A program made the position numbers and the translations under genes. A DNA stretch of 14,707 nucleotides from CAISOG01 sp044375625 (lineage in GTDB: Bacteria > Pseudomonadota > Alphaproteobacteria > CAISOG01). Position 1 is the first letter of the stretch. Each line of letters opens with the position of its first letter. This document shows positions 7,794 through 14,656 of this stretch, one piece after another. Location: NCBI GenBank assembly GCA_044375625.1, contig JBILMH010000041.1:1-14707 (forward strand), read 5' to 3'. Under the pieces are notes generated by a model. It was given only the letters and a program-made list of their open reading frames with translations. It had not been told where the DNA came from and did no database searches.

Positions 7794-7893
7794 ACCTACC
7801 CCTATCCTGCTAGCACAATATGGCCAAATTATCACGCTAATCCTTTGCGGCTGCATCCAACTTATTGATCAGGGCGATTAGCGGGCAAACCAA

Positions 7894-7924
7894 TGATAGT
7901 TGACGCAACTATCAATCTTTGATA
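7894..7924 (+). promoter_or_regulatory. Palindromic operator of the parDE operon
   Basis: A perfect inverted repeat has arms TGATAGTTG (7894-7902) and CAACTATCA (7906-7914) around ACG. A third half-site TGATA (7920-7924) follows in the forward direction, forming a second short palindrome with TATCA (7910-7914). A TTGACG hexamer that could serve as -35 (7900-7905) is buried in the main palindrome. Such arrays of half-sites before a ribbon-helix-helix antitoxin gene fit autoregulation by the ParD-ParE complex, which is known for the family. The binding itself is inferred. Confidence 0.6.
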
Positions 7925-7962
7925 ACTTTGGGATATGACAACTGCAGGGGGGTCAACCCATC

Positions 7963-8241
7963 ATGCCTTCAAGCTATGTAATTGGTGATCATTTCGAGGG
8001 ATTCATCAAGCAACAGATTCAACAAGGTCGCTACGCCAGTGCCAGCGAAGTAATCCGCGACGGTCTTCGCGTCCTTGAGGATCAAGAAAAGTTTCGGGAT
8101 ATGAAGCTGGAATGGCTGCGAAACGAAATTCAACAAGGCATAAGTAGTGGCGCTGGCAGACCTATTGAGGCGGTCGCAGACGAATTATTAACCCGCTATC
8201 AGCAATGGAGCGCACCAGATAATCCCACAGATGCGCTGTGA
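7963..8241 (+). CDS. parD: ParD-family antitoxin (ribbon-helix-helix)
   Basis: This 92-residue protein resembles ParD/CopG antitoxins. The N-terminal strand and helices (about residues 1-45) contain GRYASASEVIRDGLRVLE, the family hallmark, and should dimerise, bind the operator and repress the operon. The remaining helical part would wrap the toxin. A G6 tract (7947-7952) about 10 bases upstream of the ATG may serve as ribosome binding site. The gene overlaps the toxin gene by 11 bases. Base composition is clearly lower in GC than the flanking galU, which suggests acquisition by transfer. Confidence 0.9.
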   Translation: MPSSYVIGDHFEGFIKQQIQQGRYASASEVIRDGLRVLEDQEKFRDMKLEWLRNEIQQGISSGAGRPIEAVADELLTRYQQWSAPDNPTDAL

Positions 8242-8527
8242 AATATCCCCGCTGGCGGAAAAAGACTTGCGCGAAATCGGGGATTATATCGCAAGTGGTA
8301 ACCCGCAGCGGGCAGTAAGTTTTATTAAAGAACTGCTGAATCATAGCAAGCGGATTGCATCCATACCAGCTGGTTACACCGCCCGCGATGATATTGCCCC
8401 TGGACTGCGTTCATGTCCGCACAAAAACTACATCATCTTTTACACGACAACGGATAGCGTGGTGCGGATTGAGCGGATCATTCATGCATCACGCGATGTT
8501 ACTGGCAATCCTGGCGATTACTTCTAA
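8231..8527 (+). CDS. parE: ParE-family toxin
   Basis: This 98-residue protein has the RelE/ParE fold signature: an N-terminal ISPLAEKDLREIGDYI helix region, a central helix, then strands ending in YIIFYTTTDSVVRIERIIHASRD. Characterised ParE toxins inhibit DNA gyrase; some relatives instead cleave mRNA, and the sequence alone does not settle which applies. Its length is complete for the family and there are no disruptions. The start lies inside the antitoxin gene, so translation is probably coupled. It converges on the next gene with 16 bases between stops. Confidence 0.9.
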   Translation: MRCEISPLAEKDLREIGDYIASGNPQRAVSFIKELLNHSKRIASIPAGYTARDDIAPGLRSCPHKNYIIFYTTTDSVVRIERIIHASRDVTGNPGDYF

Positions 8528-8543
8528 AAAAGGCGTGAATACC

Positions 8544-8987
8544 TTAAGCCACGGCCTTTAGCTTGGCCACAATCTGCCCATAAGTTTCGGGCTGGTTGGT
8601 TTTTAGACTGGCCAGTTTTTTGATGAACTCCTCCGCCTCATGCACGCTTAAGTCCAGGGGCTTACCCTGTTTGGCTGAGGCAATTTTGGTGGCCATATCG
8701 TTGTAGGAATCCAACTTTTCTTGCTGGCTTGGGGTCAGGGTGGCGCCATCCAAATCCTTTTCGATAAGAAGGTTCAGCACGTCCATAATCCGCCCCAGTT
8801 GCCGCCCATAACTGGCCACATTGGTGATGATGGTTTTTTCTATCTGCGGATCGCGGGATGCGGTGTAATTGATGTTAATCAGCCCAAATTGGCTAAGGGA
8901 GTTGTTCCAAAAGCTCCACGGGTTGATAACCTGATCCAAATTTTGCGGCGCAAAACCGAATGTTGGGAATAAGGATGCGGTTGTCAT
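8544..8987 (-). CDS. Conserved-looking hypothetical protein, helical
   Basis: I do not recognise this 147-residue protein with confidence. It has no signal peptide or membrane segment. The N-terminal third is rich in aromatic residues (FPTFGFAPQ, INPWSFWNN, FGLININ). It is followed by a likely all-helical region including VASYGRQLGRIMDVLNLLIEKD and a charged C-terminal helix pair. It is probably a real gene: an AGGGGG ribosome binding site lies about 8-9 bases before the ATG and a good promoter lies just upstream. It is downstream of cobT on the same strand but appears separately transcribed. The compact helical form could fit a small adaptor or granule-surface protein, which is speculation. 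Confidence 0.72.
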   Translation of the reverse strand: MTTASLFPTFGFAPQNLDQVINPWSFWNNSLSQFGLININYTASRDPQIEKTIITNVASYGRQLGRIMDVLNLLIEKDLDGATLTPSQQEKLDSYNDMATKIASAKQGKPLDLSVHEAEEFIKKLASLKTNQPETYGQIVAKLKAVA

Positions 8988-9014
8988 GATAATTTCCCCC
9001 TGTAGTGGTGCCTT

Positions 9015-9043
9015 ATGCTAAGCAATCTGGCCTTGGCTCGCAA
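9015..9043 (-). promoter_or_regulatory. Promoter of the 147-residue hypothetical gene
   Basis: On the minus strand, TTGCGA (9043-9038) and TAGCAT (9020-9015) are separated by 17 bases, each matching the sigma70 consensus at 4 of 6 positions. Transcription would start near 9008, leaving a leader of about 20 bases that contains the AGGGGG ribosome binding site. Confidence 0.5.
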
Positions 9044-9114
9044 CGATTGATTTTTCCGCTAGCCTTTTTCCGTAAACTGCTAGGGGCACATGCAGGGCGT
9101 CAGGGAGACAAAAA

Positions 9115-11043
9115 TTAGTGGGGGCGAAGCAGGTTTGCCATTTGCCCAACCAAGGCTTCGCCCAAATCGCTGCTGTCGCGGATGGTCAAAGCCTGGGGAT
9201 AAAATCTATCAACCTGGTGACCGATGCCAATCGCCGCCAATTCCATCGCCCCCTGTTGCTGAATGGCGGCAATCACCGCGCGCAAATGCCGTTCCAAAAT
9301 GCCTTCGTCATTAGCGGCAATCGTGGCGTCATCAACGGGGGCACCATCGCTGATAACCAACAGAATTTTGCGCCGTTCTGGCCGGGGCAGCAGGCGGCGG
9401 GCAGCCCACATCAACGCCTCTCCATCGATATTTTCCTTTAACACCCCCTCCTGCAACAATGCCCCCAGGCTGTTGCGCCGTTGTTGCCAGCGTTGGTTGG
9501 CGGTTTTGAACAACAGGTGGCGCAGGTCGTTAAGGCGGCCAGGAAAGGGTGGCTTACCCGCCTCCATCCATTTTTCACGCGCCCGTCCCCCTTTCCAAGA
9601 CCGGGTGGTGAACCCCAACAGCTCGGTGCTGATATGGCAGCGCTCTAAGGTTTGCAGCAGCACATCGACCGTCAACATGGCCAGGCGGATGGGGCGCCCA
9701 CGCATCGATCCCGAACAGTCCAGCAACAGGCTGACCACCGTGTCGCGGGTTTGCAGCAGGCTGGGTTGACGAAAAATTGGGGGTTGCAGCGGGCTGGTCA
9801 CCAGCCGCGCCAACCGCTTGGGATCCAGCGCACCGTCCAGCTGATTGCCTTGCCAATACAATGGCCTTTCGGTACGCAACAGTTTTTCCAGCTTCATCGC
9901 TAAGCGCTTAACCAACTGGCGATACTGCGCCGCATCATGATCTTGCAACAGCTCCGAAGTCCACATTTTGGTGGATTGCAACAGGCTGGCGGCGTCCGCC
10001 ACCTCATCATCCTCACGGCTGTAAACATGATAGCCCACCTGCTGATCAACCATGGCCAACGGGTCAAGACGGGGGGGCAGATCCTGAGATTCCTGGCCAT
10101 TCTCGTTAACGGTTTTGACTTTGGCCTGGGCATCTTGCATCGGGGATGGTGGCAGGGGCATGGGATCCTGCGGCATGGATGCAGGGGGCGGCTCAGTGCC
10201 CGTTTCGGGAGTGAATTGCCCATCATTGGCGCCATCGGCGTTGTCCGCCTGATCCTCCCCCTCATCTTCCGTACCAGCATCGGGTTGCGTGCTGGCGATA
10301 CCCAACCGTTGCGCCAGATCGCGTATCAGGGTAGCAAAGTCGCGCTGGCTGTAAAGCTGGCTTTGCAATTGGCCAGCCATTTGGTTGACCAACCGAACCA
10401 GTTGGGGATTTTCCATCGCCAATTGCTGCATCAACGGTTGGTTGGCGTCACCATCATGCCAACGCATCCACAGCAGGTCGGCTAATGCCTGAGCCTGATC
10501 CGTCGCGCTGTTGTTGGCGGTATAGCCAGGCAGGGGGTGTGACCGCCGTTCAGCAGCCTTGGCGGCATAGCGATCGGCAATCGCCCGCAGCTGACTGGTG
10601 GCAATACCAGGGTACAGTTTGGCGCCCAGTTCTAGGCAGCGCACCTGCTCCGCCGCAGCCAGCAGGGTGGCGGCATCCCCCTGTTTGGGTTGCAGGCGGC
10701 TGTGCAATAGCGGGTCATGAAAGCGGGCAAGGCAGGCCACCGCATCACCGCTGGCGCGGGTTTGGGCGGATAGTGGCGTGGCGGTTGCGGCGGCGGCTAA
10801 GGCCGAGGATTTGTTCGGTGCGCCCCCACCTACGCTTGCGTCTGTTGCTATTGGGGTGGGCGCATGATTGCTAAGGGTGCCAGCGGTTGGGGGCGCGGCG
10901 GGCGGAATCGCCACCTGCCGCTGTAGGCCAGCCCCCGCAGCGACATCATCGCTGAAGACTGGTTTAACAGGCTGTTGCGCCAGCGCGCTAAGCACCACCT
11001 CAATCACATGATGCGGGCTGGTGGCTTCGGGGCGGGGGGGCAT
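9115..11043 (-). CDS. cobT: Aerobic cobaltochelatase subunit CobT
   Basis: CobT pairs with CobS in the ATP-dependent complex that helps CobN insert cobalt into hydrogenobyrinate a,c-diamide in aerobic cobalamin synthesis. This protein has 642 residues. It has an N-terminal domain with ACLARFHDPLLHSRLQP, an acidic and proline-rich linker around residues 255-305, and a C-terminal von Willebrand A domain with a MIDAS motif DCSGSM near 442-447. Family blocks GFTTRSWKGG, GRLNDLRHLL, LKENIDGEAL and SDGAPVDD follow. An Ala/Pro-rich low-complexity stretch (about 45-95) enlarges the N-terminus. The ATG at 11043 has AGG spaced 9 bases upstream; an in-frame TTG at 11049 would be too close to it. cobS lies about 20 bases upstream on the same strand. 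Confidence 0.94.
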   Translation of the reverse strand: MPPRPEATSPHHVIEVVLSALAQQPVKPVFSDDVAAGAGLQRQVAIPPAAPPTAGTLSNHAPTPIATDASVGGGAPNKSSALAAAATATPLSAQTRASGDAVACLARFHDPLLHSRLQPKQGDAATLLAAAEQVRCLELGAKLYPGIATSQLRAIADRYAAKAAERRSHPLPGYTANNSATDQAQALADLLWMRWHDGDANQPLMQQLAMENPQLVRLVNQMAGQLQSQLYSQRDFATLIRDLAQRLGIASTQPDAGTEDEGEDQADNADGANDGQFTPETGTEPPPASMPQDPMPLPPSPMQDAQAKVKTVNENGQESQDLPPRLDPLAMVDQQVGYHVYSREDDEVADAASLLQSTKMWTSELLQDHDAAQYRQLVKRLAMKLEKLLRTERPLYWQGNQLDGALDPKRLARLVTSPLQPPIFRQPSLLQTRDTVVSLLLDCSGSMRGRPIRLAMLTVDVLLQTLERCHISTELLGFTTRSWKGGRAREKWMEAGKPPFPGRLNDLRHLLFKTANQRWQQRRNSLGALLQEGVLKENIDGEALMWAARRLLPRPERRKILLVISDGAPVDDATIAANDEGILERHLRAVIAAIQQQGAMELAAIGIGHQVDRFYPQALTIRDSSDLGEALVGQMANLLRPH

Positions 11044-11062
11044 GGCCAATTACCTGCGCGGG

Positions 11063-12079
11063 TTACAGCAACTCAACCCCAAAGCAGCGCTGATAAAACT
11101 CGGCCACCATCGGATGATCAACGGGGTCACAGCGGTTCAGGTAACTTAGGCGGAAACTTTCTGCCAAACTTTGCTCAACGGGATCAGCAGGATCGCCGCA
11201 GATTAACCAGTTTTCCGCCCAATTTAACAGCGTGCGGGGCGACAGCACCACCGCCAAATCGCCATGAGCAAAAGCCTGACGAATCAGCTCCGCCAGGCGT
11301 GTCATGGGCGCCACCTGATCCGCATAGGGCGGCTGCGCCAGGGCGGGCAGCTTGCTCAGCAACAATTCAGCCTCAGCCTGTGGCGACAGATAATTAAGCC
11401 GCACAATCAACTGCCAACGATCCAACTGCCCCTGATTCAAAATTTGCGTGCCCTGGTAAATGCCTTGGGCATCGCCCAGACCAACGGTGTTGGCGGTGGC
11501 GAACAGGCGAAATTCGGGGTGCGGGGTGATCACCCGATTGGCATCCAGCAAGGTTAGCTTGCCATCCGTTTCCAATAGCCGTTGGATGACGAACATCACA
11601 TCGGGGCGACCAGCGTCATATTCATCGAAAACCAGGGCAACCCCATGCCGCAATGCCCAGGGCAGCAACCCTTCCTGAAACTCGGTAATCTGCAGGCCGT
11701 CTTTCAGCACGATGGCATCGCGCCCCAACAGATCCAATCGGCTGACCTGACTGTCCAAATTGATACGCAGCAATGGCCAGTTTAACCGCGCCGCCACCTG
11801 TTCCAGATGGCTGGATTTGCCCGTGCCGTGCAACCCCTGCAACAACACCCGCCGGTTGTGGGCAAAGCCGGCCAGAATGGCCTGTGTCGTGATTGGATCA
11901 AAACGATAGGTCGGATCGGCGGCGGGCACCCAATCATTGGCAACCGCAAAGCCCTGAACAGCAAAGGGCACCTTAATACCGAACAAAGCCTGGGTATCAA
12001 CATAAACCAAATGGTTGTTGCTAAGGTTATGGCTAAGGGCGGCGGGGGCGGCGTCAAGCATGGGCGCGGGCATGGACAT
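11063..12079 (-). CDS. cobS: Aerobic cobaltochelatase subunit CobS
   Basis: CobS is the AAA+ ATPase that forms a ring with CobT and powers cobalt insertion by CobN. Recognisable blocks are AGFAHNRRVLLQG running into Walker A (GLHGTGKSS), EQVAARLNWPLLRINLDSQVSR, DAIVLKDG, the Walker B region ALVFDEYDAGRPDVMFVIQR, sensor-like FRLFATANTVGLGD, and the C-terminal EFYQRCFG. From the ATG at 12079 the protein has 338 residues, near the usual size. Upstream in-frame starts exist (ATG 12115, TTG 12136) and another ATG at 12073; none has a clear ribosome binding site, so the start is uncertain. This CobS is unrelated to cobalamin synthase of the same name. It precedes cobT in an operon. Confidence 0.95.
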   Translation of the reverse strand: MSMPAPMLDAAPAALSHNLSNNHLVYVDTQALFGIKVPFAVQGFAVANDWVPAADPTYRFDPITTQAILAGFAHNRRVLLQGLHGTGKSSHLEQVAARLNWPLLRINLDSQVSRLDLLGRDAIVLKDGLQITEFQEGLLPWALRHGVALVFDEYDAGRPDVMFVIQRLLETDGKLTLLDANRVITPHPEFRLFATANTVGLGDAQGIYQGTQILNQGQLDRWQLIVRLNYLSPQAEAELLLSKLPALAQPPYADQVAPMTRLAELIRQAFAHGDLAVVLSPRTLLNWAENWLICGDPADPVEQSLAESFRLSYLNRCDPVDHPMVAEFYQRCFGVELL

Positions 12080-12208
12080 GGGATGGCAATCTATCAAGCT
12101 GTTGGTAAGGCGCATCGGGATTGAAAACGCCAACAACAGACACCCTAATCACCCCGTCATCATTTGCCAACAGGAATTGGCCGCTGCATGAGCTAAACAG
12201 CCAAGGAT

Positions 12209-12214
12209 ATTATA
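12209..12214 (-). promoter_or_regulatory. Candidate cobST -10 box
   Basis: A perfect TATAAT occurs on the minus strand in the gap between rpsR and cobS, with a predicted start near 12202. No good -35 hexamer lies 16-18 bases upstream, where the sequence is C-rich. An imperfect CACCC/GGGTG hairpin just upstream (about 12218-12238) might be the end of the rpsFR transcript but lacks a T tract. Confidence 0.3.
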
Positions 12215-12267
12215 CGCCCACCCTAAATCGGGGGGTGCGCCCAACCCTTAGGCTGAATCGGCCACGC

Positions 12268-12579
12268 CTATTTGTTGACGTAGGCCAACAAGCCCAAAAA
12301 GCGTGCACGCTTAATGGCCACCGAAAGCGCCCGTTGGCTTTTGGCCGACACACCGGTAATGCGCTTTGGCATAATTTTACCACGCTCGGTCACAAAGCGT
12401 TGCAACATGCGAACGTCTTTGTAGTCGATGGCGGGAGCATTAGCGCCAGAAAATGGGCAAGATTTGCGACGACGGCTAAAGGTCTTACGGTTGCCAAAGG
12501 CTGATGCGGCGGCAGGCTTTCTATCCGTGCTGTTGGCGTTACGACTGCCTGTACCTGCGGGGCGGCTTGAGGGTTTCAT
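12268..12579 (-). CDS. rpsR: 30S ribosomal protein S18
   Basis: This is bS18, the small-subunit protein that pairs with bS6 on the 16S rRNA platform. The diagnostic core is present: SRRRKSCPFSG, IDYKDVRMLQRFVTERGKIMPKRITGVSAKSQR and RARFLGLLAYV (each given here as a family block). At 103 residues it is longer than the common 75-85 because of a basic, Ser/Ala/Asn-rich N-terminal extension of about 30 residues before the core. The start ATG overlaps the rpsF stop in an ATGA, indicating translational coupling. rplI, which commonly follows rpsR in alphaproteobacteria, is absent; cobS comes next. Confidence 0.96.
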   Translation of the reverse strand: MKPSSRPAGTGSRNANSTDRKPAAASAFGNRKTFSRRRKSCPFSGANAPAIDYKDVRMLQRFVTERGKIMPKRITGVSAKSQRALSVAIKRARFLGLLAYVNK

Positions 12580-12980
12580 GCTGCAACTTCTTCATCTGGA
12601 GTGGTTTTAAGGTCAACAGAAAGGCTTTCAACATCGCCCAATTCATCGTCATTGCTGCTGTTTTCGCGCAGGATGGCCGATGGCCCCTGTTCAAATTCAT
12701 CAACCGTGACGGTCAAAAAGCGCATGACAGCGTCATTCAGCGGTAACAACCGCTCAAATTCCTTCATAACGGCTGGGGTCGTTTCAATGTGCAGCAAAGC
12801 GTAGTAGGCTTTTTTGTGATCATTGATAGGAAACGCTGTGTTGCGCAGCCCCCAAAATTCATTTTTAACAATGGTCGCACCCTGCTTTTTCAAGCTTTCT
12901 GCTGCCTCAGCAACAGTGGCCTCCACCTGCGAAGATGAAAGGTCGGGGCGATAAATAATTACAGTTTCGTAGCGTGACAT
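12576..12980 (-). CDS. rpsF: 30S ribosomal protein S6
   Basis: This is bS6, the partner of bS18. Typical features are the N-terminal MSRYETVIIYRPDLS, the WGLRNTAFPINDHKKAYY block and FLTVTVDEFEQGPS, followed by an acidic C-terminal tail. The chosen ATG at 12980 gives 134 residues and has AAGGA about 6 bases upstream. The longer reading frame, open to 13046, would begin inside the predicted promoter and is rejected. It is the first gene of an operon with rpsR. Confidence 0.96.
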   Translation of the reverse strand: MSRYETVIIYRPDLSSSQVEATVAEAAESLKKQGATIVKNEFWGLRNTAFPINDHKKAYYALLHIETTPAVMKEFERLLPLNDAVMRFLTVTVDEFEQGPSAILRENSSNDDELGDVESLSVDLKTTPDEEVAA

Positions 12981-13017
12981 ACCAGTCCTTTTTTCGTTTA
13001 ACACCATCGAACCATCG

Positions 13018-13046
13018 CTTAAACCACAGTTAGGCCCAATCGGCAA
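13018..13046 (-). promoter_or_regulatory. Promoter of rpsF-rpsR
   Basis: On the minus strand, TTGCCG (13046-13041) and TTTAAG (13023-13018) are 17 bases apart, each matching the consensus at 4 of 6 positions. The preceding GC gives the CTTGCC form often seen in alphaproteobacteria. Transcription would begin near 13011, about 30 bases before the rpsF start. Confidence 0.5.
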
Positions 13047-13152
13047 GCCTTTTTTTCACAATGTTTGAATTTTGGGTGCCCGCCATTTCCGCTTCTTTTG
13101 ATAAGGGGGGCGAAAATCCACCAATCTTCATCCATTGGGGCAACGACTTGGC

Positions 13153-13181
13153 TTGACGTGTGGGGGGGGACTGCGGTTAAT
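13153..13181 (+). promoter_or_regulatory. Promoter of fabD with a G8 tract in its spacer
   Basis: TTGACG (13153-13158; 5 of 6) and GTTAAT (13176-13181; 4 of 6) are 17 bases apart. The spacer contains eight consecutive G residues (13162-13169). The predicted start near 13188 leaves a leader of about 55 bases before the fabD ATG. Confidence 0.55.
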
Positions 13182-13190
13182 GTTTCGCCT

Positions 13191-13216
13191 TGTTGCAGGC
13201 GGTTACAGCCGCAACA
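13191..13216 (+). promoter_or_regulatory. Hairpin in the fabD leader
   Basis: TGTTGC (13191-13196) and GGC (13198-13200) pair with GCC and GCAACA (13208-13216), with one bulged A and a seven-base loop. It begins right after the predicted transcription start. No T tract follows, so it is not an intrinsic terminator. A role in mRNA stability or regulator binding is only a possibility. Confidence 0.4.
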
Positions 13217-13242
13217 TTTCTAAACAACTATGGGGGTTGCAG

Positions 13243-14226
13243 ATGACCACAGCCTTACTATTTCCCGGTCAGGGTTCACAAAAATTGGGCATGGGGCAGG
13301 AATTGGCCAACGCCTTTCCCGCCGCCAAAAGCTGGTTTGAGCGTGTGGACGACGCCCTATCCCTGCCGCTGTCGCAATTGATGTGGGGCGATGATGAGGC
13401 GGCCTTGACCGATACCGCCATTGCCCAACCCGCCCTGCTGGCCGTCAGTTTGGCGGTGATGGCGGTGTGGCAGCAAGATTTTGGCCTATCCTTATCGCAA
13501 CCAACCCAGCCATCTCCAACCCAGCAACAGCGCGTCAGCCATGTCGCGGGGCACTCGCTGGGCGAATACAGCGCCCTGGCGGCTGTGGGCTGCCTAGAAT
13601 GGCTTGACGCCGCGCGGTTGGTGCGGTTGCGCGGGCAGTTGATGCAGCAGGCGGGCGTGAGTAAGCCTGGCGCTATGGCCGCCCTACTGGGTGCCAGCGC
13701 TGAGGATGCGGCGCAATTGGTGCAACAGGCCGCAACCGCCGGCATATGCGTGGCGGCCAACGACAACGCCGATGGGCAGTTGGTGTTGAGCGGAGAGGTG
13801 GCGGCGCTGGAGCTGGCAGGCAATCTGGCGCGCGCCCTGCCCAAGGTGCGGTGGATGCCGCTGAACGTCAGTGGCGCCTTCCATTCCCCCCTGATGGCGG
13901 GGGCGGCGGATCATTTGCAACAGGCCTTAGCCACGGTTACGGCGGCGGATCCCGTGGTGCCGGTCGTCATGAACGTCACTGCCCAGCCCTGCCAATCGGC
14001 GGCCGAGGTCAAAACCCTGCTGGTTCAACAGCTTTGCCACCCTGTCCGTTGGCGCGAAACCTTGTTAACCCTGCATCAACAGGGGGTCAAAACGGTGATC
14101 GAGGTAGGCAGCGGGCGGGTGTTAAGCGGTCTGGCCAAGCGCAGCGGCCTGGATTGGCAGATGCGATCCGCCGAAACGCCTGAGGAGGTAGCCGCCGTCG
14201 CGCAGGAGTTTTTCGGGCGGGGCTAA
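13243..14226 (+). CDS. fabD: Malonyl-CoA:ACP transacylase (FabD)
   Basis: FabD moves malonyl groups from CoA to acyl carrier protein, supplying the extender unit for fatty acid synthesis. From the ATG at 13243 the protein has 327 residues. The motifs are LLFPGQGSQ at the N-terminus, nucleophile S105 in GHSLGEYSAL, R130 in RLRGQLMQ, and catalytic H214 in GAFHSPLM. A Gln/Ser/Pro-rich insert (about 82-97) precedes the nucleophile loop. The start is preceded by a G5 tract with 6-base spacing; the frame is open back to 13135, but that part covers the promoter. The usual partner fabG is not found in the 480 bases downstream. Confidence 0.96.
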   Translation: MTTALLFPGQGSQKLGMGQELANAFPAAKSWFERVDDALSLPLSQLMWGDDEAALTDTAIAQPALLAVSLAVMAVWQQDFGLSLSQPTQPSPTQQQRVSHVAGHSLGEYSALAAVGCLEWLDAARLVRLRGQLMQQAGVSKPGAMAALLGASAEDAAQLVQQAATAGICVAANDNADGQLVLSGEVAALELAGNLARALPKVRWMPLNVSGAFHSPLMAGAADHLQQALATVTAADPVVPVVMNVTAQPCQSAAEVKTLLVQQLCHPVRWRETLLTLHQQGVKTVIEVGSGRVLSGLAKRSGLDWQMRSAETPEEVAAVAQEFFGRG

Positions 14227-14227
14227 A

Positions 14228-14356
14228 CACATAGGCATCATGACTGGCCATTATATCGGCACCAAAGCGGGCAAAACCGCCTAAGTCCTGGGCGGCATCT
14301 TCATGATCGCCATCGGCGCCAAAATCCTGGCCGAACATACGGGGTATTTTGGTTAG
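14228..14356 (+). pseudogene. mntP: Remnant of the manganese exporter gene mntP (C-terminal part)
   Basis: Directly after the fabD stop a frame reads HIGIMTGHYIGTKAGKTA, then a TAA stop (14282-14284), then VLGGIFMIAIGAKILAEH and a few more residues to TAG. This aligns with the last transmembrane segments of MntP, where E. coli reads [21 protein letters not shown]. The stop replaces the conserved Glu of the KxAE motif, as a single G-to-T change (GAA to TAA) would give. Everything N-terminal of this part is missing, so the gene is truncated and interrupted. Confidence 0.75.
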
Positions 14357-14656
14357 GTCTAATTGCTATAGCGAGCAAGGAAAGCAGAAAAATGTCTGCA
14401 ACCCTTGCAACTGCAAACCATTTGACAAATTTTTAGGAACCTGAAAACCTATGGCTGTTGTGCGTTTTGCGGCACGTCATCTACGCCGATACCCCCCGCA
14501 ATCATTTGCAGCATTCTTAACAATTTCTATGGTTAGCCAACGAGATGTCGAAATCAAAGCTAAACTATCTTGCCCTTATTCTAGATAGTGTAGTCATGAG
14601 ATAGAAAGCATGTTATAAGTTTCCTGTTTTGTTGTTTTTAAGCAGGAGTTTTTGTT
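14357..14656. other. AT-rich gap between the mntP remnant and the transposase
   Basis: No gene is supported here. Base composition turns AT-rich compared with the rest of the window. A perfect TTGACA (14422-14427) and a small hairpin with arms GCAGA/TCTGC (about 14385-14400) are visible. A 45-codon frame (14451-14588) has no good ribosome binding site or recognisable product. The right part, from about CTAG at 14581, may be the left end of the insertion sequence, but its inverted repeat cannot be confirmed without the other end. Confidence 0.5.

Noticed and set aside
7835..7883. Perfect 8-bp inverted repeat CGCTAATC / GATTAGCG with a 33-base loop
   Set aside because: The loop is long, there is no T tract and it is not placed at the predicted promoters; a match of this size is plausible by chance in a window this long.
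12981..13046. Extended start for rpsF at 13046
   Set aside because: The extra 22 residues are not part of bS6, the frame would begin in the -35 element, and the ATG at 12980 has a proper ribosome binding site.
13135..13242. Extended start for fabD at 13135
   Set aside because: The extension covers the predicted promoter and leader hairpin, and LLFPGQGSQ normally sits within the first dozen residues.
14451..14588. 45-codon frame after the mntP remnant, with a perfect TTGACA upstream
   Set aside because: No matching -10 box, weak ribosome binding site and no recognisable product; most likely chance in AT-rich DNA.
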